Source: Corylus avellana (taxonomy: Eukaryota; Streptophyta; Magnoliopsida; Fagales; Betulaceae). From it: a DNA stretch of 64,000 bases. The notes below the pieces were generated by a model that ran no database searches, had not been told where the DNA came from, and saw only the letters and a program-made list of their open reading frames with translations. The stretch covers positions 41,750,375-41,814,374 of the forward strand of contig NC_081542.1 of assembly GCF_901000735.1 (NCBI RefSeq). Direction: 5' to 3'. Of the stretch, positions 1 through 12,637 are shown piece by piece. A program made the translations under genes and the position numbers. Position 1 is the stretch's first letter. Every line of letters begins with the position of its first letter.

Positions 1-2029
1 GCGCGAGGACATGTGTCAATCATCGGTCGGCTAGTGCTACTATTATGGGTTTTATTCGGAGGTGCATAATCTGTACTTGATGGACTCTTGTCAATATTCC
101 AAACTTTTTTTAGCGGATAACAAAAATGATATTCTCGTAGTAGGCCGGTCGCTTATCTTCTAATTATTAATTTATTAATATGTTAATAAATAAATAATCA
201 TACGTGCTTGCGACACAAGTGTCTCCGCGATTCATTCATATATTCTCGAGCATTGTGAGGAATGAGGATACCACTTTACTTTTTCTTTTTCTTTTTTTAA
301 TTTTGGTTGGATGTAAATTGGTCATACGTTGTCGTATGTGTTTGGTTGTTTTTGCATATAATTGGAAACAACTTTTCCTTTTTCTTTTAATAAATACAAA
401 GGTGCAGGCCCGACGGATAAGGGGGAACATATATATATATATTTGGAAACAACTTGATCTCTCTCCAACCCCCAAAAAAAAAAATTAATTAATTAATTAA
501 TTAATTCAAAATTAGTGAATTAAAGGTTAAATTTTTTGATCTGTTTAACTAAGTGATTTGGATTCGGGTTAACTCATAATTGACAAAATGATTAAACAAA
601 AATTTAGCTTGTTAATTTAATTAATTAGTGAGTTGGTGACTAACTTTTGTTAATTATATACACTTTATATCATTTCACCCAATATATAAGCTATCATGTT
701 ATTTTACTAAAAATAAATAAAATTGTAGTGTAAAAGTTTAAATATGTTAATCATTTTCCTACCAAACATATAGAGTAGACGTAAACGGAAATTAAAGATG
801 AGAAGAACATAAATAGAATTAGATATAAAGTATATTATGGATTTGAATCATGAAACTTTAAGATGAGGATATTACGTTCATCAGGAGTAATTTTACAAGT
901 CCCTCTTGAGTTCCTTCAGAAATAATGTGACAAGTAAATTTACAATTTAATTAAAATTCAATAATGATCGATCACAAGCTCAATAGTGAATTTAATAGCC
1001 ACATCATTCTTGAAAAGACATAAGAGAGACTTGTAGCATTACTCGTTTGTCAGAGAGTCGCTCTCCTCCTATTCAATATTCTCTAAATAAAGATACAATT
1101 ATTATTATTATTATTATTATTATTGTTGTTGTTATTTGAGATTCCCTGTTTTAAACTGTGTTGGCCTTTGGCGTGGAAGTTGATAAATGAGATGATGACA
1201 TGGGTTGATAGTGAAAGAAGATAAATCTTGGAGGCCAAGTTTTGTCGGTAATTACAAAATTGAAAGCAAAAGGTTCTTTGCAAAAGGAAGGAAAGACGTC
1301 TTCTTGCAAGCGTCTAATCCACCAGAATAAACCAATTACTGCAAATTACTGTGACAACCACCAGTAATTTATACAGGAATTCTTTTGGAACCATGGGTCT
1401 TATTGGCGGATTTTACCCAGTTTGTCTCTATGATTAAGAATATCTTTCTTTCTTTTTTTAAAAATAAAAAATAAAAAAATAAAAATTGAAGTGTTGCATT
1501 CGTATGAGCCAACCAAGCACTCCCGTGGGTGTTAATGGTCTACATATTTTATAGTCTAATATTTTAAAAGGTGTTCCTTGATTTGCCAAGATTGTCATGC
1601 TTGACTAAGACATTCTTTAGATGGTTTTGGATTATACCATATCTTTGAGAAAATTTTTTGTAGACTTCACGTGTCCGAACAAGATAATTGACGGTTTAAA
1701 ACCTGTTTAGACGTATGAGTTTTATAAGAACTTTCATATCTAGCAATTCGAACAATAAAATCATTCAGAATTTGTGAATATTAGAAAATTTATCTTATTT
1801 TCCATAACTGGTGAAATGCGAAAAATAAAAAAATAATAATAATAATTAAAAAAAAAACCAATAAACAAGCATTCACAAAATACAGAAATTTATATAGTTT
1901 ACTACTAAGGTCTACCTCCATAAAATTTCAACGATATTTCACTATTTTTCGAGAGAAACATTACACAAGGTGTCAATAACACATCCTTAATTACCAAACC
2001 CTAATCAGAAACCTTCGCTCCGTGGATTA
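1..2029. other. AT-rich intergenic DNA, no gene seen
   Basis: No reading frame here looks like a protein. The stretch has an ATT trinucleotide run at about 1098-1124 followed by GTT repeats, several A/T homopolymers, and TTAA-rich simple sequence near 484-506. The short open frames are low-complexity or run through the repeats. Confidence 0.6.
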
Positions 2030-2252
2030 AGGGTCTGTTTGGGATTGTGTTTGAGAGGCAACACTCAAAAAGTCTGTTTGAAAAAAAAAAATACTCGTTT
2101 GGTAAAAAAATTAAAAGAGCTTCCAAGGATTCAAAAAGCTTAAAAATTACCAAAAAAATACTTTTGACAAAAATTTAAAAATGATGTTTTTGTCCAAAAG
2201 CTTTTTTTAACTTAAAAGCTCTATTTCTCAAACACAATCCCAAACAAATTAT
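2030..2252. mobile_element. Small MITE, probably hAT-like
   Basis: A 19-bp perfect inverted repeat (GTTTGGGATTGTGTTTGAG) lies at 2037-2055 and 2227-2245, with about 170 bp of A/T-rich sequence between. The outer bases (GGGTCTGTTTGG) resemble the ends of many plant hAT-type MITEs. No target duplication could be fixed, so the superfamily is inferred and the outer limits are approximate. Confidence 0.55.
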
Positions 2253-2873
2253 AAGCCTCAAATATTTAAATTATAAAGCTTCTAACGTTGAACCAGGTCG
2301 AATATAAAACCAAACTCCATGTATCCTAACACTGAAATTGGTTAATAAAACTTATTAGATTCTATCTTTTACTTTTTAAGTGAAGGACAATAATTTTGAA
2401 TATTTTATGTTTTAAGTTGTTTTAATTTTGGTTAAAAAGCAAAAACTATCTTAAAAGGCATTGTGATACGAGTCATGTGTAGTGCAACAATTGGTCACCT
2501 CACCTTTTTAACAAACAAACAGTAACGAAGCACATTGTCTTGTACAAAGGGAACTTTTTTGAACGGAAGGGAATGGAAGGTATAATCAATCGTGCCTTTA
2601 TAAAAGCACCCTTTTTTGACCCAAAAATAAAACAGTCGTACGAGGGGAATTCAACAAAAACCTTAATACTATATATATATATATTAATGTCGATTGCCTC
2701 GAAGCTGCATGTAATACCCATGCCACCATTAGTGCTCCTAATTTTTTACCTAAAATTTTGACCCAAAAGGTAAACGAAAAATGTTGGAAAGCCAAAAACA
2801 TAAAAAATAATAATATAAGTATGCTGAAGTTTATGAAGTAAAGCAATGATGATAATTTATTATAAAAGAAAAA
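2253..2873. other. Intergenic DNA, no gene seen
   Basis: AT-rich sequence with a short TA run near 2672-2683. The small frames on both strands cover one another and show no domain. Confidence 0.5.
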
Positions 2874-3241
2874 GAGTTAATAACTTTTTTTGGTACCTAG
2901 ATTTTAATGCTTTTATTTTTTTTTTCCTAAGTTTTTTTAAAAATAAATCTAGTACCTTAGATTTTGAAAAAGATCGAATCACCATATCTGTTAATTTTCG
3001 TCCATCACTTTGGCCTTGAGGGTGGTTTTGCCACCCCCAGAGGGCCGCAAGGGTGGCCGAATCACCTCTAAAGTCAAACTGGGAGTGGCAGTTAATTGGG
3101 ATGGACAGAAACTAACAAAAGTGGTGATTCAGTCTTTTTTTTAAATATGAAGTACTAAATTTATCTTTTTAAAAACGTAAAAAATATATATATATATATA
3201 TATATATTAAAAATCAAGTACCAAAAAAAAATTATTAACCC
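2874..3241. mobile_element. Foldback MITE (Mutator-like), about 368 bp
   Basis: The left end (GAGTTAATAACTTTTTTTGG) and the reverse complement of the right end (GGGTTAATAATTTTTTTTTG) pair, and the pairing continues through GGTACC/GGTACT and the following bases. The centre (3025-3070) is GC-rich with GGGTGGTTTTGCCACCC and GGGTGGCCGAATCACC. The flanks are A-rich, so the 9-bp target duplication expected of a Mutator-type element cannot be tested here. The class is inferred from better-bounded elements elsewhere in the window that share the same core. Confidence 0.6.
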
Positions 3242-3259
3242 TAAAAAAAAAAAAAAAAC

Positions 3260-3640
3260 TATACATGATGTGGAAGGGGCGGCCGTCCGAAAAGGAATCC
3301 CCATGATTCACAAAAAATTAAAATAATAATAATACAGGACGAGGGTAAAAAGCGCGTGGGAAAGCAATAAAGCGGTATTGGTAGTTATGAGAGCGTGTAG
3401 TAATTCTGTGTTGACTATTTAAACCCTCGAGATTCGAGTACGAAGTGGTGGGGGTGCACGTGTCATTTTCCTTTGCAAATAAAAAACAATTGTTTAAATG
3501 AGGCGAAAAAGATGGGGGAGGGCCGGAGGGGGACAGAGGAGGGGTCCACGTGGACGCGGGTGTTGGATGTGGAACTGGGGAAGCGCGGCTGCCGCTCTTG
3601 AGTGGGGCCCGGTCTTCGGTCGTCGATGTCTACGCCACGG
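3260..3640. promoter_or_regulatory. GC-richer island with G-box palindrome
   Basis: This stretch is clearly richer in G+C than its surroundings. It contains a 12-bp perfect palindrome GTCCACGTGGAC at 3544-3555 (a G-box, the target of bZIP/bHLH factors) and a second CACGTG at about 3458-3463. No convincing ORF or splice pattern accompanies it. It may be a promoter or 5' flank of a gene whose body is not in the window. Confidence 0.3.
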
Positions 3641-5330
3641 CACAAAAAAAGGCTGATATCACTTTCTATATTTAACACCCCAAAAAAAAAAAATAATAAT
3701 AATAATAATAATAATAATAATTGCTTCCTAATTATAGTAGCTAATAATAATAATAATGAATGGGGTTTGTTGTTGTCTCTTTTTTTAGTACAAGACTTGA
3801 ACTGTTGAGGCGTAACCACGAAGCACCTTGTGCATGATGAGCATTACCGGGGAAGGAGGGTGTCACAAGATAATGAGAAGAGCATTATAAGGCAATTTTA
3901 GGCATAATGGACATCACTTTGAATTCAATTTTATACATCTTACTGGGGGCCCATAGTTTTTCCGTATCGATCTTCAATAGCTATCATGTTAAGTATACTT
4001 ATTGACCGGAGATGAGAACTAAGACCTTATAAATTTTTGAGAAATTTCTATAAGAGTTGTACCCACTCTTGACCTTGTTCACTCGCATTCTATTAAGATA
4101 CGAGATATCCCTTCATCTAATTTTTCTCGTTGACTTAAGTGTAAGAGGTGGTTTTGCCAAGTTTCATCCATTAGACATCTAGAGTGGGGCTACTATGTTA
4201 ATGAATATGTTCTCTTTGAACGTAGTGGGGGAGCCTCTCCTCCCCCGCCGCATCTTGCTTGCCATTGAATATGGGAGACATTGTGGCAATTTGCCCCAAC
4301 ATCAAGACCCCAAGTTGCTCGTTAACACCACTAGGTTGGACCAAGGCCAGATGACAAGGAAATTAAATACCCCAAATAAAGTAACCCACAACATAATACA
4401 AAATGACATCATCTCTCCCTTCGCATAAGCCATGGGAGATCTATTTTTTTAAATTATTGTTAATAATTTTTGAATATTTTAATCAAAATTTAATTATGTT
4501 TTTTTTTAATATTTTTAATTACATTTTTTAATCTTGCCTCAAGTTGAAAGAACATACATAAATTTAGGTAGTTTGCTCACCAATATTGATCATACACTTT
4601 ATTTATTTATTTATTTTATATTATGTTCAATAGTGACATTGTCCTTTCGGTCCTAAATTGGATGATAATTATTTGGCTGTCTCATAATTTAATCTATTTC
4701 TTATATTTTCTTATCTTTTTTTTTTTTTAAAAAAAACTAACTTTATTATTAAAATAATGATTAAGTGATTAAATTTATCTCTTCTTATAAGCTTATACTT
4801 TTAGGATAACTGGTAATTTAATATAGTATCAGAACCAAAGATTCTAAAATAACAAGTAATTTAACATATATATATATATATATATACCACCTTTAATCGT
4901 ATTACTTCAAATCATTCAATCTAATTTAAGATTTAACCCAAATAAAAATCAAATTATATCATAACACTTTTAATTTTTTTTTTTTTTTTTAAAAAAAATA
5001 AACAAACAAACAAACAAATTTACACAACTTGTGGGTATACAAATTTAGCACGTGGGCCTCACCTACCCTTTAAACGCTTTACCTAATACATGTAAATGAT
5101 ATTTTGTAAGGTAATTAAAAGAGGGTGCCCCTAGATTTGTTTTAGTCAATACCACAATGATTAATCCAAAATCCGGATTTCAATCCACCCAAAAAAAAAA
5201 AGAAAAAAAACAAAAACGTTTCATTGCTTTAGTCAATTATTCCATTGTAATTAGTGTTTAATTAATTAAATTAATTAATTAAGGAAGACAAATTTTGATC
5301 CGTGACATTTTTGTAACCATCAAAGCAAAA
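3641..5330. other. AT-rich intergenic DNA, no gene seen
   Basis: Contains a TAA run at about 3692-3720, a TA run at 4867-4887 and poly-A/T tracts. A sequence at 4833-4846 (ATAGTATCAGAACC) resembles a degraded copia-type primer-binding site, but no LTR could be delimited. Confidence 0.5.
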
Positions 5331-5870
5331 TTCCCTTTCGGTGATTGGTCCACACTCTAAAAGGTACGGTATGGCATGCAATATGCATGCACTATGTATT
5401 TTATATATATATTTATATATATAGATGGGCCTGAGCATGCGTGACGTGTCGGATGCGGACAGACAGTTACGCCGGCGGGTCGGCGTGTTTGCGTAAGAGA
5501 TACACATTGCTGGTGGTGGGACCCAATCACCCAATCCAACCACAAGAGAGATGACAAAGAGAGAGAGTGTTAGGTTGCCTGGTTATCCGCCACGTTTCGC
5601 TCCCATGAGAAGGCACCAAACAACAGAAAAAAGCAACCGCCAATTTTAAAAAAAGAGCAAGAAAAGTTAGGTTGTGGGCGGCTCGAGCTGCTCCTGCTCT
5701 GCTACCCACTGTCGTGGCGTTTTCCTTTAATTTAAGTGGACTTTTTTGTTGGCTTTGAGGTGACACTTATACGTACAAACGGCGTTACCAATACGTAAAG
5801 TTACAGACGGCGTCGTATCAATCGGCGGAATCATCCATCAAGATAAGCCGGCGCAGGAGAGAGAAGGATT
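5331..5870. other. GC-richer non-coding island
   Basis: Sequence of balanced composition between AT-rich flanks. The overlapping short frames on the - strand carry no recognisable domain. It may be a promoter/5' region or the remnant of one; nothing fixes its orientation. Confidence 0.25.
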
Positions 5871-6650
5871 AATTAAATAATTTATTTATTAAAGAACATG
5901 TTAAATGTTGAGAATAATAATAATATAAAGAATTTTCCTGATTCCGAGATAATAATTAACGGCTGACGATTGATGGGCTTTTCGGTGCTAAGAACAAATT
6001 TAATAAAAAAAGATGGGTGGGTTTTTGGATTATTATTATTATTTGACAGCTGTCAGAGTGGAATGTGAAGGGAGGAGAGAAGGAAAGTCACAATCGAGTG
6101 CGACAAGTATAATTATTATATTTATATGGGGCGAGGGGGCGGTAATCTAATTAATGAGATTAATTATTGTGTTTCTTTATCTGTTAATTATTGAGATTAG
6201 TTATGTTTCAACATTTTATTCACGTTGATGGCTTTCAAACGATAAGGTTTTTTTTTTTTTTAGGCCGTCAGACACGCTTGAGGCTTTGTGGTCTGACAGT
6301 GTTGCACGTGATTACACAATAATTGCACGTGCGACTCCACTTTGCTTCTTGGATGTTTCACGTCGGGTCGGGCACTTTTTTTTTTTTTTCCTGTAATAAT
6401 TACCTCTACATCGAGAAGCTAAAAAGTAAAAAGTACTTTTTATTTTTTTATTTTACTTTTTATTTTGACAACGATGTGATTGAAATATTAGTGATGAATC
6501 ACATTCGAGGAACACTTTGTGAAAACAGTTAAATAATTATCAAAAAGAGCTCGGAAAGAAGTTAAAATTAATTGTAAAACTTGTGTATATTGTGATATTA
6601 TGAATAATTATCACGTAATTTAAAATTTTTAAATAGTATATTATTAGTTA
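5871..6650. other. AT-rich intergenic DNA
   Basis: Poly-T tracts at about 6247-6262 and 6376-6390, and short TTATTA repeats. No gene or repeat end was recognised. Confidence 0.5.
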
Positions 6651-7439
6651 GGGTAAAGTTCTTTTAGCCTCTTCAAATTATTACTCTAATGACATTCTCT
6701 CCCCAAACTATCAATTACGATAATCTCCCATTTAAACTACAAAAATAATAATAATATACCTCCTAATAGTAGTTAAATGACGAAATTATCCCTACAACAT
6801 TTTCAATTAGATAAAAATACTCCTAAAAATTTGAAAAATATTAAATATATTTAAAATAAAAAAATTAACTATATTTAAAAAAAAAAAAAAAAAAAACAGG
6901 GGTTGTTCGAAAGAATCACCCCCATGAAGTTGGTGGTAGGGGGTAGCAAAGCCGCACCCAGGTTCATCGGGTGGCTTGTGGGTGGCCAAGCCACCCATAA
7001 AGGGTGCTCGGCCACCCCTAACCTCATTACTGGAGAGGCTGAGCCACCCCCAAGCTAATTTTGGGAGTGACCGGCTACCCCTAGAAAACTTTTCACCACC
7101 CCCAAAAACATCTGGGGTGGCTTGGCTTGGCTGCCCTAATAATGAGGCTATGGGGTGGATCTGCCGCCCTTGGAACCCATGAGGTGGTTCGAAGTTTTCT
7201 TTTTCATTTTTTTTAATATATTTAATTCTTTTTTAATTTTATAAATTTTATAAATAGTTAAATAAGTTTTAATATTTATTTATTTATTTTAGTAAGGTTA
7301 ATTTCGTCAAATTATGAGTCTTAGGAGTGCATTGTCATTATTTTGGTAGTTTGAGGGCGGGAAAGATTGTCGTAATTGGTAGTTTGGAGGAAGATTATCA
7401 TTGGAGTGGTAGTTTGAGGGAGTTAAGAGGGCTTTACCC
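6651..7439. mobile_element. Foldback MITE (Mutator-like), about 789 bp
   Basis: Long terminal inverted repeats: the left arm starts GGGTAAAGTTCTTTTAGCCTC and the right arm ends GGCTTTACCC. The pairing continues inward for more than 100 bp (the CAATTACGATAATC region pairs with GATTGTCGTAATTG). Flanking bases are TATTAGTTA on the left and ATTTAGTTA on the right, a 9-bp target duplication with two mismatches, which fits Mutator-type insertion. The centre (6940-7190) is packed with GGGTGGC / GCCACCC blocks. No transposase is encoded. Confidence 0.75.
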
Positions 7440-8700
7440 ATTTAGTTATAAAATAAGTTCCTTAATCCAAGCATATGTATGTTCTCAAAGTCATTTATGA
7501 TAATGATGTTTCCAATCTGAATTACTATCAATTTGTTAGTTGAATGACTAATAATTTAAAAAATAAATATGAAACCGTTCTTATAAAGCTCGTTTATTCA
7601 AAACAAGTGGGTGAATTGCCTGAAATTTATTTCTAGAAATAGGCCTAGTAAACGCTTTATCACACTTAATATTCGAATTGTTGAAATCCATGTCCATGAA
7701 AGTTCCTTCATATTTAGGTAAGCTAAAAAGTAGATTCGCACAATTGCAACTAATACATGTTTTTGAAAAACTTTTTAGAATTATCTTAAGGAAACCAGTT
7801 ACATCATCATAAACCAATTGTGGTGGAGTAATATTATTTAGTAAAACGTTATACGACTGTTAAATAATATAGCAGTAACAATAAGTTATTGGACCAATAC
7901 TTGTAAAAGAAAAAAAAAAAAAAAACATTTTAATTATAAGTGGAGTTGCTTGTACACGTCATTGAAAGATTCATGGAAGTGAACTCAAGATTGGAAGGGA
8001 CTTAAGTGAAAATCTAGGGTTGAATTGGTGAAAGGAAAATGGGAGAAGAAAGAAAGGGATGGTCAAAGACTCAATTTTGCCCACCAAATAGGTATACAAG
8101 TGGGCCCAACTCACCACCTTAACATCAATCATACCAAATACAGCGTTGAATTCAAAGTCTAATTCCATCATTGGATTCCTTTCTTTTCAATTACAAAGTA
8201 AGCTTCCTTTTATACCATTTTTCTTCTTCTTTCACTCTTTTGTTTTCTCATTTTTAAATAAAAATATTAAAAAAATAAAAAATAACCCCCCAAAACAAGA
8301 CTCGAGACAACTTTTACTTTATATCACCTTTTTAAATAAAAAGTTAATTTTGAAAGAATTTGTATAGATTTTTTTAAAAAGAATTTGTCCAAATTTGAAA
8401 TTATTATTATTAAGATAAATATTGATTGACATATGGTTGGTATCTTACCAAGTTTCCTTGGGTTTAGTCCCCAGTCACCCCACCAATCCTATAATAATCG
8501 AGTGCCTACTAACAATACTAACATATAGCTTTGGAGTAATTCAGAATATTCTCATTGTATTTCTACAAAAATAATGAGATTTTTTAAAAAAAATTAAAAA
8601 TTAAAAATTTTAAAAACATAAATCTCTATCGGTGATTAGGAAAAAGAATCAACTTTCTAGATGTCATGTTCTTACTGATAGAGCAAATTTGACTCATCAA
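7440..8700. other. Intergenic DNA, no gene seen
   Basis: AT-rich sequence with poly-A at about 7909-7925. The open frames at 7581-7817 (-), 7971-8171 (-) and 8146-8367 (+) show no family resemblance and contain homopolymer-encoded runs. Confidence 0.45.
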
Positions 8701-10214
8701 GTAACTCTTTACTCCACAGCCATGGCTGCCTTACAGTTTGAAATTGAAGGGGTAAGGGAAGGGTAAATAACAGTAAGTTGTTCTTGCTGGGGAGCTTCCA
8801 ACCCAAATGCTCATAATGAACTGTCAATTGTATTGGACTCATTCTCAGATCCTTTGTAATTCATCAGCATATGGAGCGAGTACCAAGACATAACTAATGA
8901 GAAGATCATTTTTCTCAGCTGAGAGCCTTTTTGACACAGGAGAGAACACTGTTGAGAACTTCTGGTATAGAATGCTTGGAGTTTTGTGGCCCTTGAAAGA
9001 GGAAACACCATCCATGGAATGCTGATCTTTGTACTTTACAAGATGAGTAATGTATGACAATATGCAAGAATGTGTTCTATTCTCTTCCTCATCCTTAATC
9101 TCCTACAATTTATGGATTCTGTTGCAGACAAAGGTTGGGTAAAGTGTGGGAATACTGCTGCTCCCACTTGCAAAAGCTCAAAAATATCTTCAAAGAAGCC
9201 CCACTCTCCCTTGAGGATGATCTTGTCCAATGGATAAGCCTCCTGGGGAGAACATGCAGAAGCATCATATGGTGGAATATTGCAGGCGGAATTGGCATAA
9301 GTACTTTCAAGGGCCTCCTTGATTCTCCCATCCAGCTCCTGTTGAGTTTTGGGATTATCTTCTTGGTTCAAAGAGTGCTTCTTTTCGCCTGCCATATGAT
9401 AATAAAGTTAAGGTCAACTGCTAAGTGCAAATGCTTCCAACAAAACTCAACTCTACTCAGCGCCACAAGGTGTTCTATCCAATTCTCAACTACTTTGGTT
9501 ACACTGCTCAAAATTTCTACATAGCTCTAGGGCAAGGTCTTCCAATAACAAACGGAAGAACACGTTAAAATGATATATAAGTTCAATACGAGAAGAGGTC
9601 TTATCAGTGGAGCATTCCAAGTACCTGTAGCCGTAATATTGCTATACACGCATACCCACAAAATTCCCATATGCTAATGAATTCAATGAAAAATCAAAGA
9701 AGAGAAAATTCACCCCATGACACTAGCACCCATGGAAGGCCATTCAACTAATAACATTCCCTTAATGCCAACAGATACAATCCAAAAAGACAATAAAGTA
9801 GAGAATTGATCTAGTTCTACGAGGATCCATAGAGGCCCTAATCTCTCTCTCTCTCTATCTAAGAGGAGGTAATTCTACCTACTATATTTTTTTTTCCCTT
9901 AAATATCTATCTATTTATTTTGTACTTCTTGTAGGAGATGAGGGCAAGTAAAACAGCAAATGCTACGTCTTCACAATAGAGATAAACATTTGTAATATAC
10001 ATTACAAATAAAGAAATAAAAGAGATGGCTTGACAAATGTAGAAGCACCAAATGATATCCAAGTATTCCTTTATTTATTCATAATCTTTTCTTACATTCG
10101 CTAGTTCCAATCTAGTAGTAAGGTGAACTTGTATCTATGCACATCAAAATTGAGAATTATATATGGTTAAGATTATCCAAACAGCAGGACCAAATATTGC
10201 AACATTACTACGAA

Positions 10215-10404
10215 AATTATGGGTATATTTGTTAATGTGTTTTTGGGTTTTTTTTAAAAAAAAAAATTTGAAAAGGTGTTTTAATGTGACATAGATGTGA
10301 AAACATGTTTTTTTGTGTTTTGAAGAGTGTTTTATGTTTTGAGATTGTTGTTAATATATTTGTTTAGATAAGAGAAAACAAAAAAAATTAACAAACATGG
10401 CCTA
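10215..10404. mobile_element. Small MITE, family 'GTTTGTTAAT'
   Basis: The left end reads ATGGGTATATTTGTTAAT; the reverse complement of the right end reads TAGGCCATGTTTGTTAAT. The interior has GTTTTGA-rich repeats. A longer relative lies at about 10775-11300. Both sit in an intron of the RPA49 pseudogene. The superfamily cannot be decided. Confidence 0.5.
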
Positions 10405-10774
10405 CATTTTTTTCATCCAAATTAAATTGGTCTCCATGTAATTTATGTTATTCCAATGAGCTCTAACTCAACATCCACACTTCCTGCCCGCATGATATAG
10501 AGTCGAAAATGAGGTTGTGGATTGAAGACCCACTACATGCATAATATATAACTTACCAATAAGAAAAAAAAAGGGTTTTAAAATAAGTCAGAATACATAG
10601 AAATACATCTCACATTCAAGGCAAATAAAACTAATATTATTCAAAAATGCAAACCTATCACAGGCCATTGCTTCCATTAATCAAAAAATTCTAGTGTCTC
10701 GACTAGTACAATGATTGTCAAACGTTGAATCCCTCCTCAAAAAGTCATACAAGCCCCATACTGTGTGGGACTTA

Positions 10775-11300
10775 TGGGTATGTTTGTTAATTTATTTTTG
10801 GTTAAGCATTCTGATGTAAAATAATGGCGAAAACTGTTTTTTGAGAAGTTTTCCGAAGGTTAAGAATATGTTTTCCATAGAGCATACCTTATTTTGGAAA
10901 ACCCAAATAGTTGTAAGGCCCTACTTGGTAAAACACTAAAATTAAAAGAGAAAAAAAAAAGGTAGAGATGGTCGTGCAGTAACCCGGATGGCATTGGGGT
11001 GGCCGCACAGCCACCCCGACAACTGCATGGGTGTGGCCACCCCTCCTCCACTTAGAGTAGCAACAAGGCCACTGTCTCTACCCTATTTAAATTTAAAATT
11101 TTTTAAATAATAACTTAGCTCTTGCCCTATAAAAGTTAAACACTTGTTTTGTCAAAATATTCCTACAAGAAGAGAAGAAGACGGATTTACAAAAAGTGTT
11201 GTGTTTTGAGTGGTGTTCTTGTGTTTTGAGTTGTTTGTTAATGTATTTGACTTGAAAAAAAAAAAAAAAAAAAAAAACTTTAACACACATGGCCTACTAT
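10775..11300. mobile_element. Longer relative of the 10215 MITE, with GGGTGGCC core
   Basis: The left end (ATGGGTATGTTTGTTAAT) and right end (TAACACACATGGCCTAC) match the 190-bp MITE at 10215-10404. The right half also repeats that element's GTGTTTTGAG motifs. The centre holds an additional block (about 10950-11090) with GGGGTGGCCGCACAGCCACCCC, the same kind of palindromic core seen in the Mutator-like foldback elements. A long poly-A interrupts the right end. Confidence 0.45.
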
Positions 11301-12572
11301 GTTTCTTTCTCTTAAAAAAAGATGATAATAATTGCTAACTAACTTTTGCATCCGATGGTATTTCAACTTGCAACCTTATCCATCACTCCATACTTATGGA
11401 GGGTCGAAGTGACATTACACCCTAAGGCTACTGGCTATGAGACTTACATTTCTCATTAATCAAACTAAGTATATCATAAGAACTTTGACATGCCCAAGAA
11501 AAACCAATATAACTGTTAGACTACTATTTGAAAAACACTAATTGTTATTCACCAACCGACGACCACCTTCCTTGTATGATCGCTTATCTACTAATAAAAA
11601 GAACCTGCAAGTATAATAGAAAGCTAGGGAGGGCCAGGGGCTAGGCTTACCTCCTCTATTGACTTCTTTGTTCCATATCAACTAGTAATCTCTTTCATTT
11701 TGTCTGCGTTTTTTGTGCAGAAAGTTCTTCCTTCACCAAGCTTTCAAGTTCCTCGTTAGCAACATCTAACCCTCTGACTTTAGGTTCTAGTCCAAATACC
11801 TGAACAATCAAAACTTAAGAGTTCCATTCCATTGTGAATAACAAATAATTAAACAGTAAAGAAAATAATAGTAAATTCTCACCCACAATCAAATTGATAA
11901 TGTATAAATTTTCTCAGCACCAACAAACAAGAAAATTTCAACATTTCATTGGCAATCAAATTGTCAATACCTAAACTCTCCAAATTTATCAATAACCATA
12001 TTCCCCACACATCTGCATCAACCAATCAATAAATAAATAAAATTTTCCACATTTTCTCAGTGACCAAACACTAAAAGAATCAAAACTTCCATACATTTTC
12101 AGCAACCAAACAGCAAACTCACCCTGTCACATGCAATAGGCACAATCTTCAAGCTATGCTCTCATTGTCAAACACCCTGAGTGCGTACTTATATACAGCT
12201 GGCCAGTCGTGGCCTCACCAGAGTAGTTGGTCCCAACGAAATCCACCCTAGACTGAGATGTGCTCACCACCATCTGGACCCTCTTGAGCCACTTCTGGCT
12301 CTGAAAAACCCTAACCCTAGGCAACCTAGTCTCATCACTTTCCTCGGAATTGTTCCCACCGTAATTTTGAGGGAGTTGCAACTGGAGGTAAAACAGCCAA
12401 CAAAAGGCAGGGCTTTTTGTGGGTTCCTGTGAAGGACTTGCACTTTGGCTTTGCCTTGGACTGGTGGCGGTGGTGGTCGGGCTCGATGCTTTTTCTTCTT
12501 TTTCTTTATTGGGGTCTCCTGGTTTTGGGTTAGTTGTGATTTGGCTTCTTCTGGTTCTGAGTTAATTGGAAG

Positions 12573-12637
12573 AGAATGACCCAAACTTTCAGCAAGAACA
12601 AGAAGGCCACCAGTTTTTTCAACAGCAACTTTGATTT
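12573..12637 (-). pseudogene. SEC23 exon fragment fused to RPA49 pseudogene
   Basis: Directly after a TTTGCAG acceptor-like site the - strand reads EIKVAVEKTGGLLVLAESLG, then HS. This matches the stretch of plant SEC23 (COPII coat subunit) just before the conserved VFKDSF segment. The frame then runs without a stop into lysine-rich sequence and the RPA49 N-terminal region, which is not SEC23. It therefore looks like one exon end of a SEC23 gene joined to RPA49. The short length (about 22 residues) limits certainty. Confidence 0.6.

Larger units (their letters stand above)
8720..12637 (-). pseudogene. RPA49: RPA49 (RNA polymerase I subunit A49) pseudogene, chimeric 5' end
   Basis: RPA49 is the A49/PAF53-type subunit of RNA polymerase I, which transcribes rRNA genes in the nucleolus. 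Three blocks read in order on the - strand. Block 1 (12637-12123) includes VDFVGTNYSGEAT and ends at a GGTGAGT donor. Block 2 (11799-11651) includes LEPKVRGLDVANEELESL, with TTCAG before it and GTAAGC after it. Block 3 (about 9388-8720) includes NIPPYDASACSPQEAYPLDK, HLVKYKDQHSMDGVSS and LSAEKNDLLISYVLVL. Introns remain, so this is a DNA-level copy, not a retrocopy. Breaks: frameshifts in block 1 near 12390 and 12200; a one-base shift and a TGA in block 2; and in block 3 a shift near 9180, a TAG near 9105 and a shift near 8865. The family assignment comes from remembered motifs, not a search. Confidence 0.75.

Noticed and set aside
3463..3819. 118-aa - strand ORF
   Set aside because: Its N-terminal half is leucine/phenylalanine runs encoded by the TAA/poly-A repeat; no domain.
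9135..9524. 129-aa + strand ORF
   Set aside because: It is the opposite-strand shadow of the RPA49 block, which has clear family motifs on the - strand.
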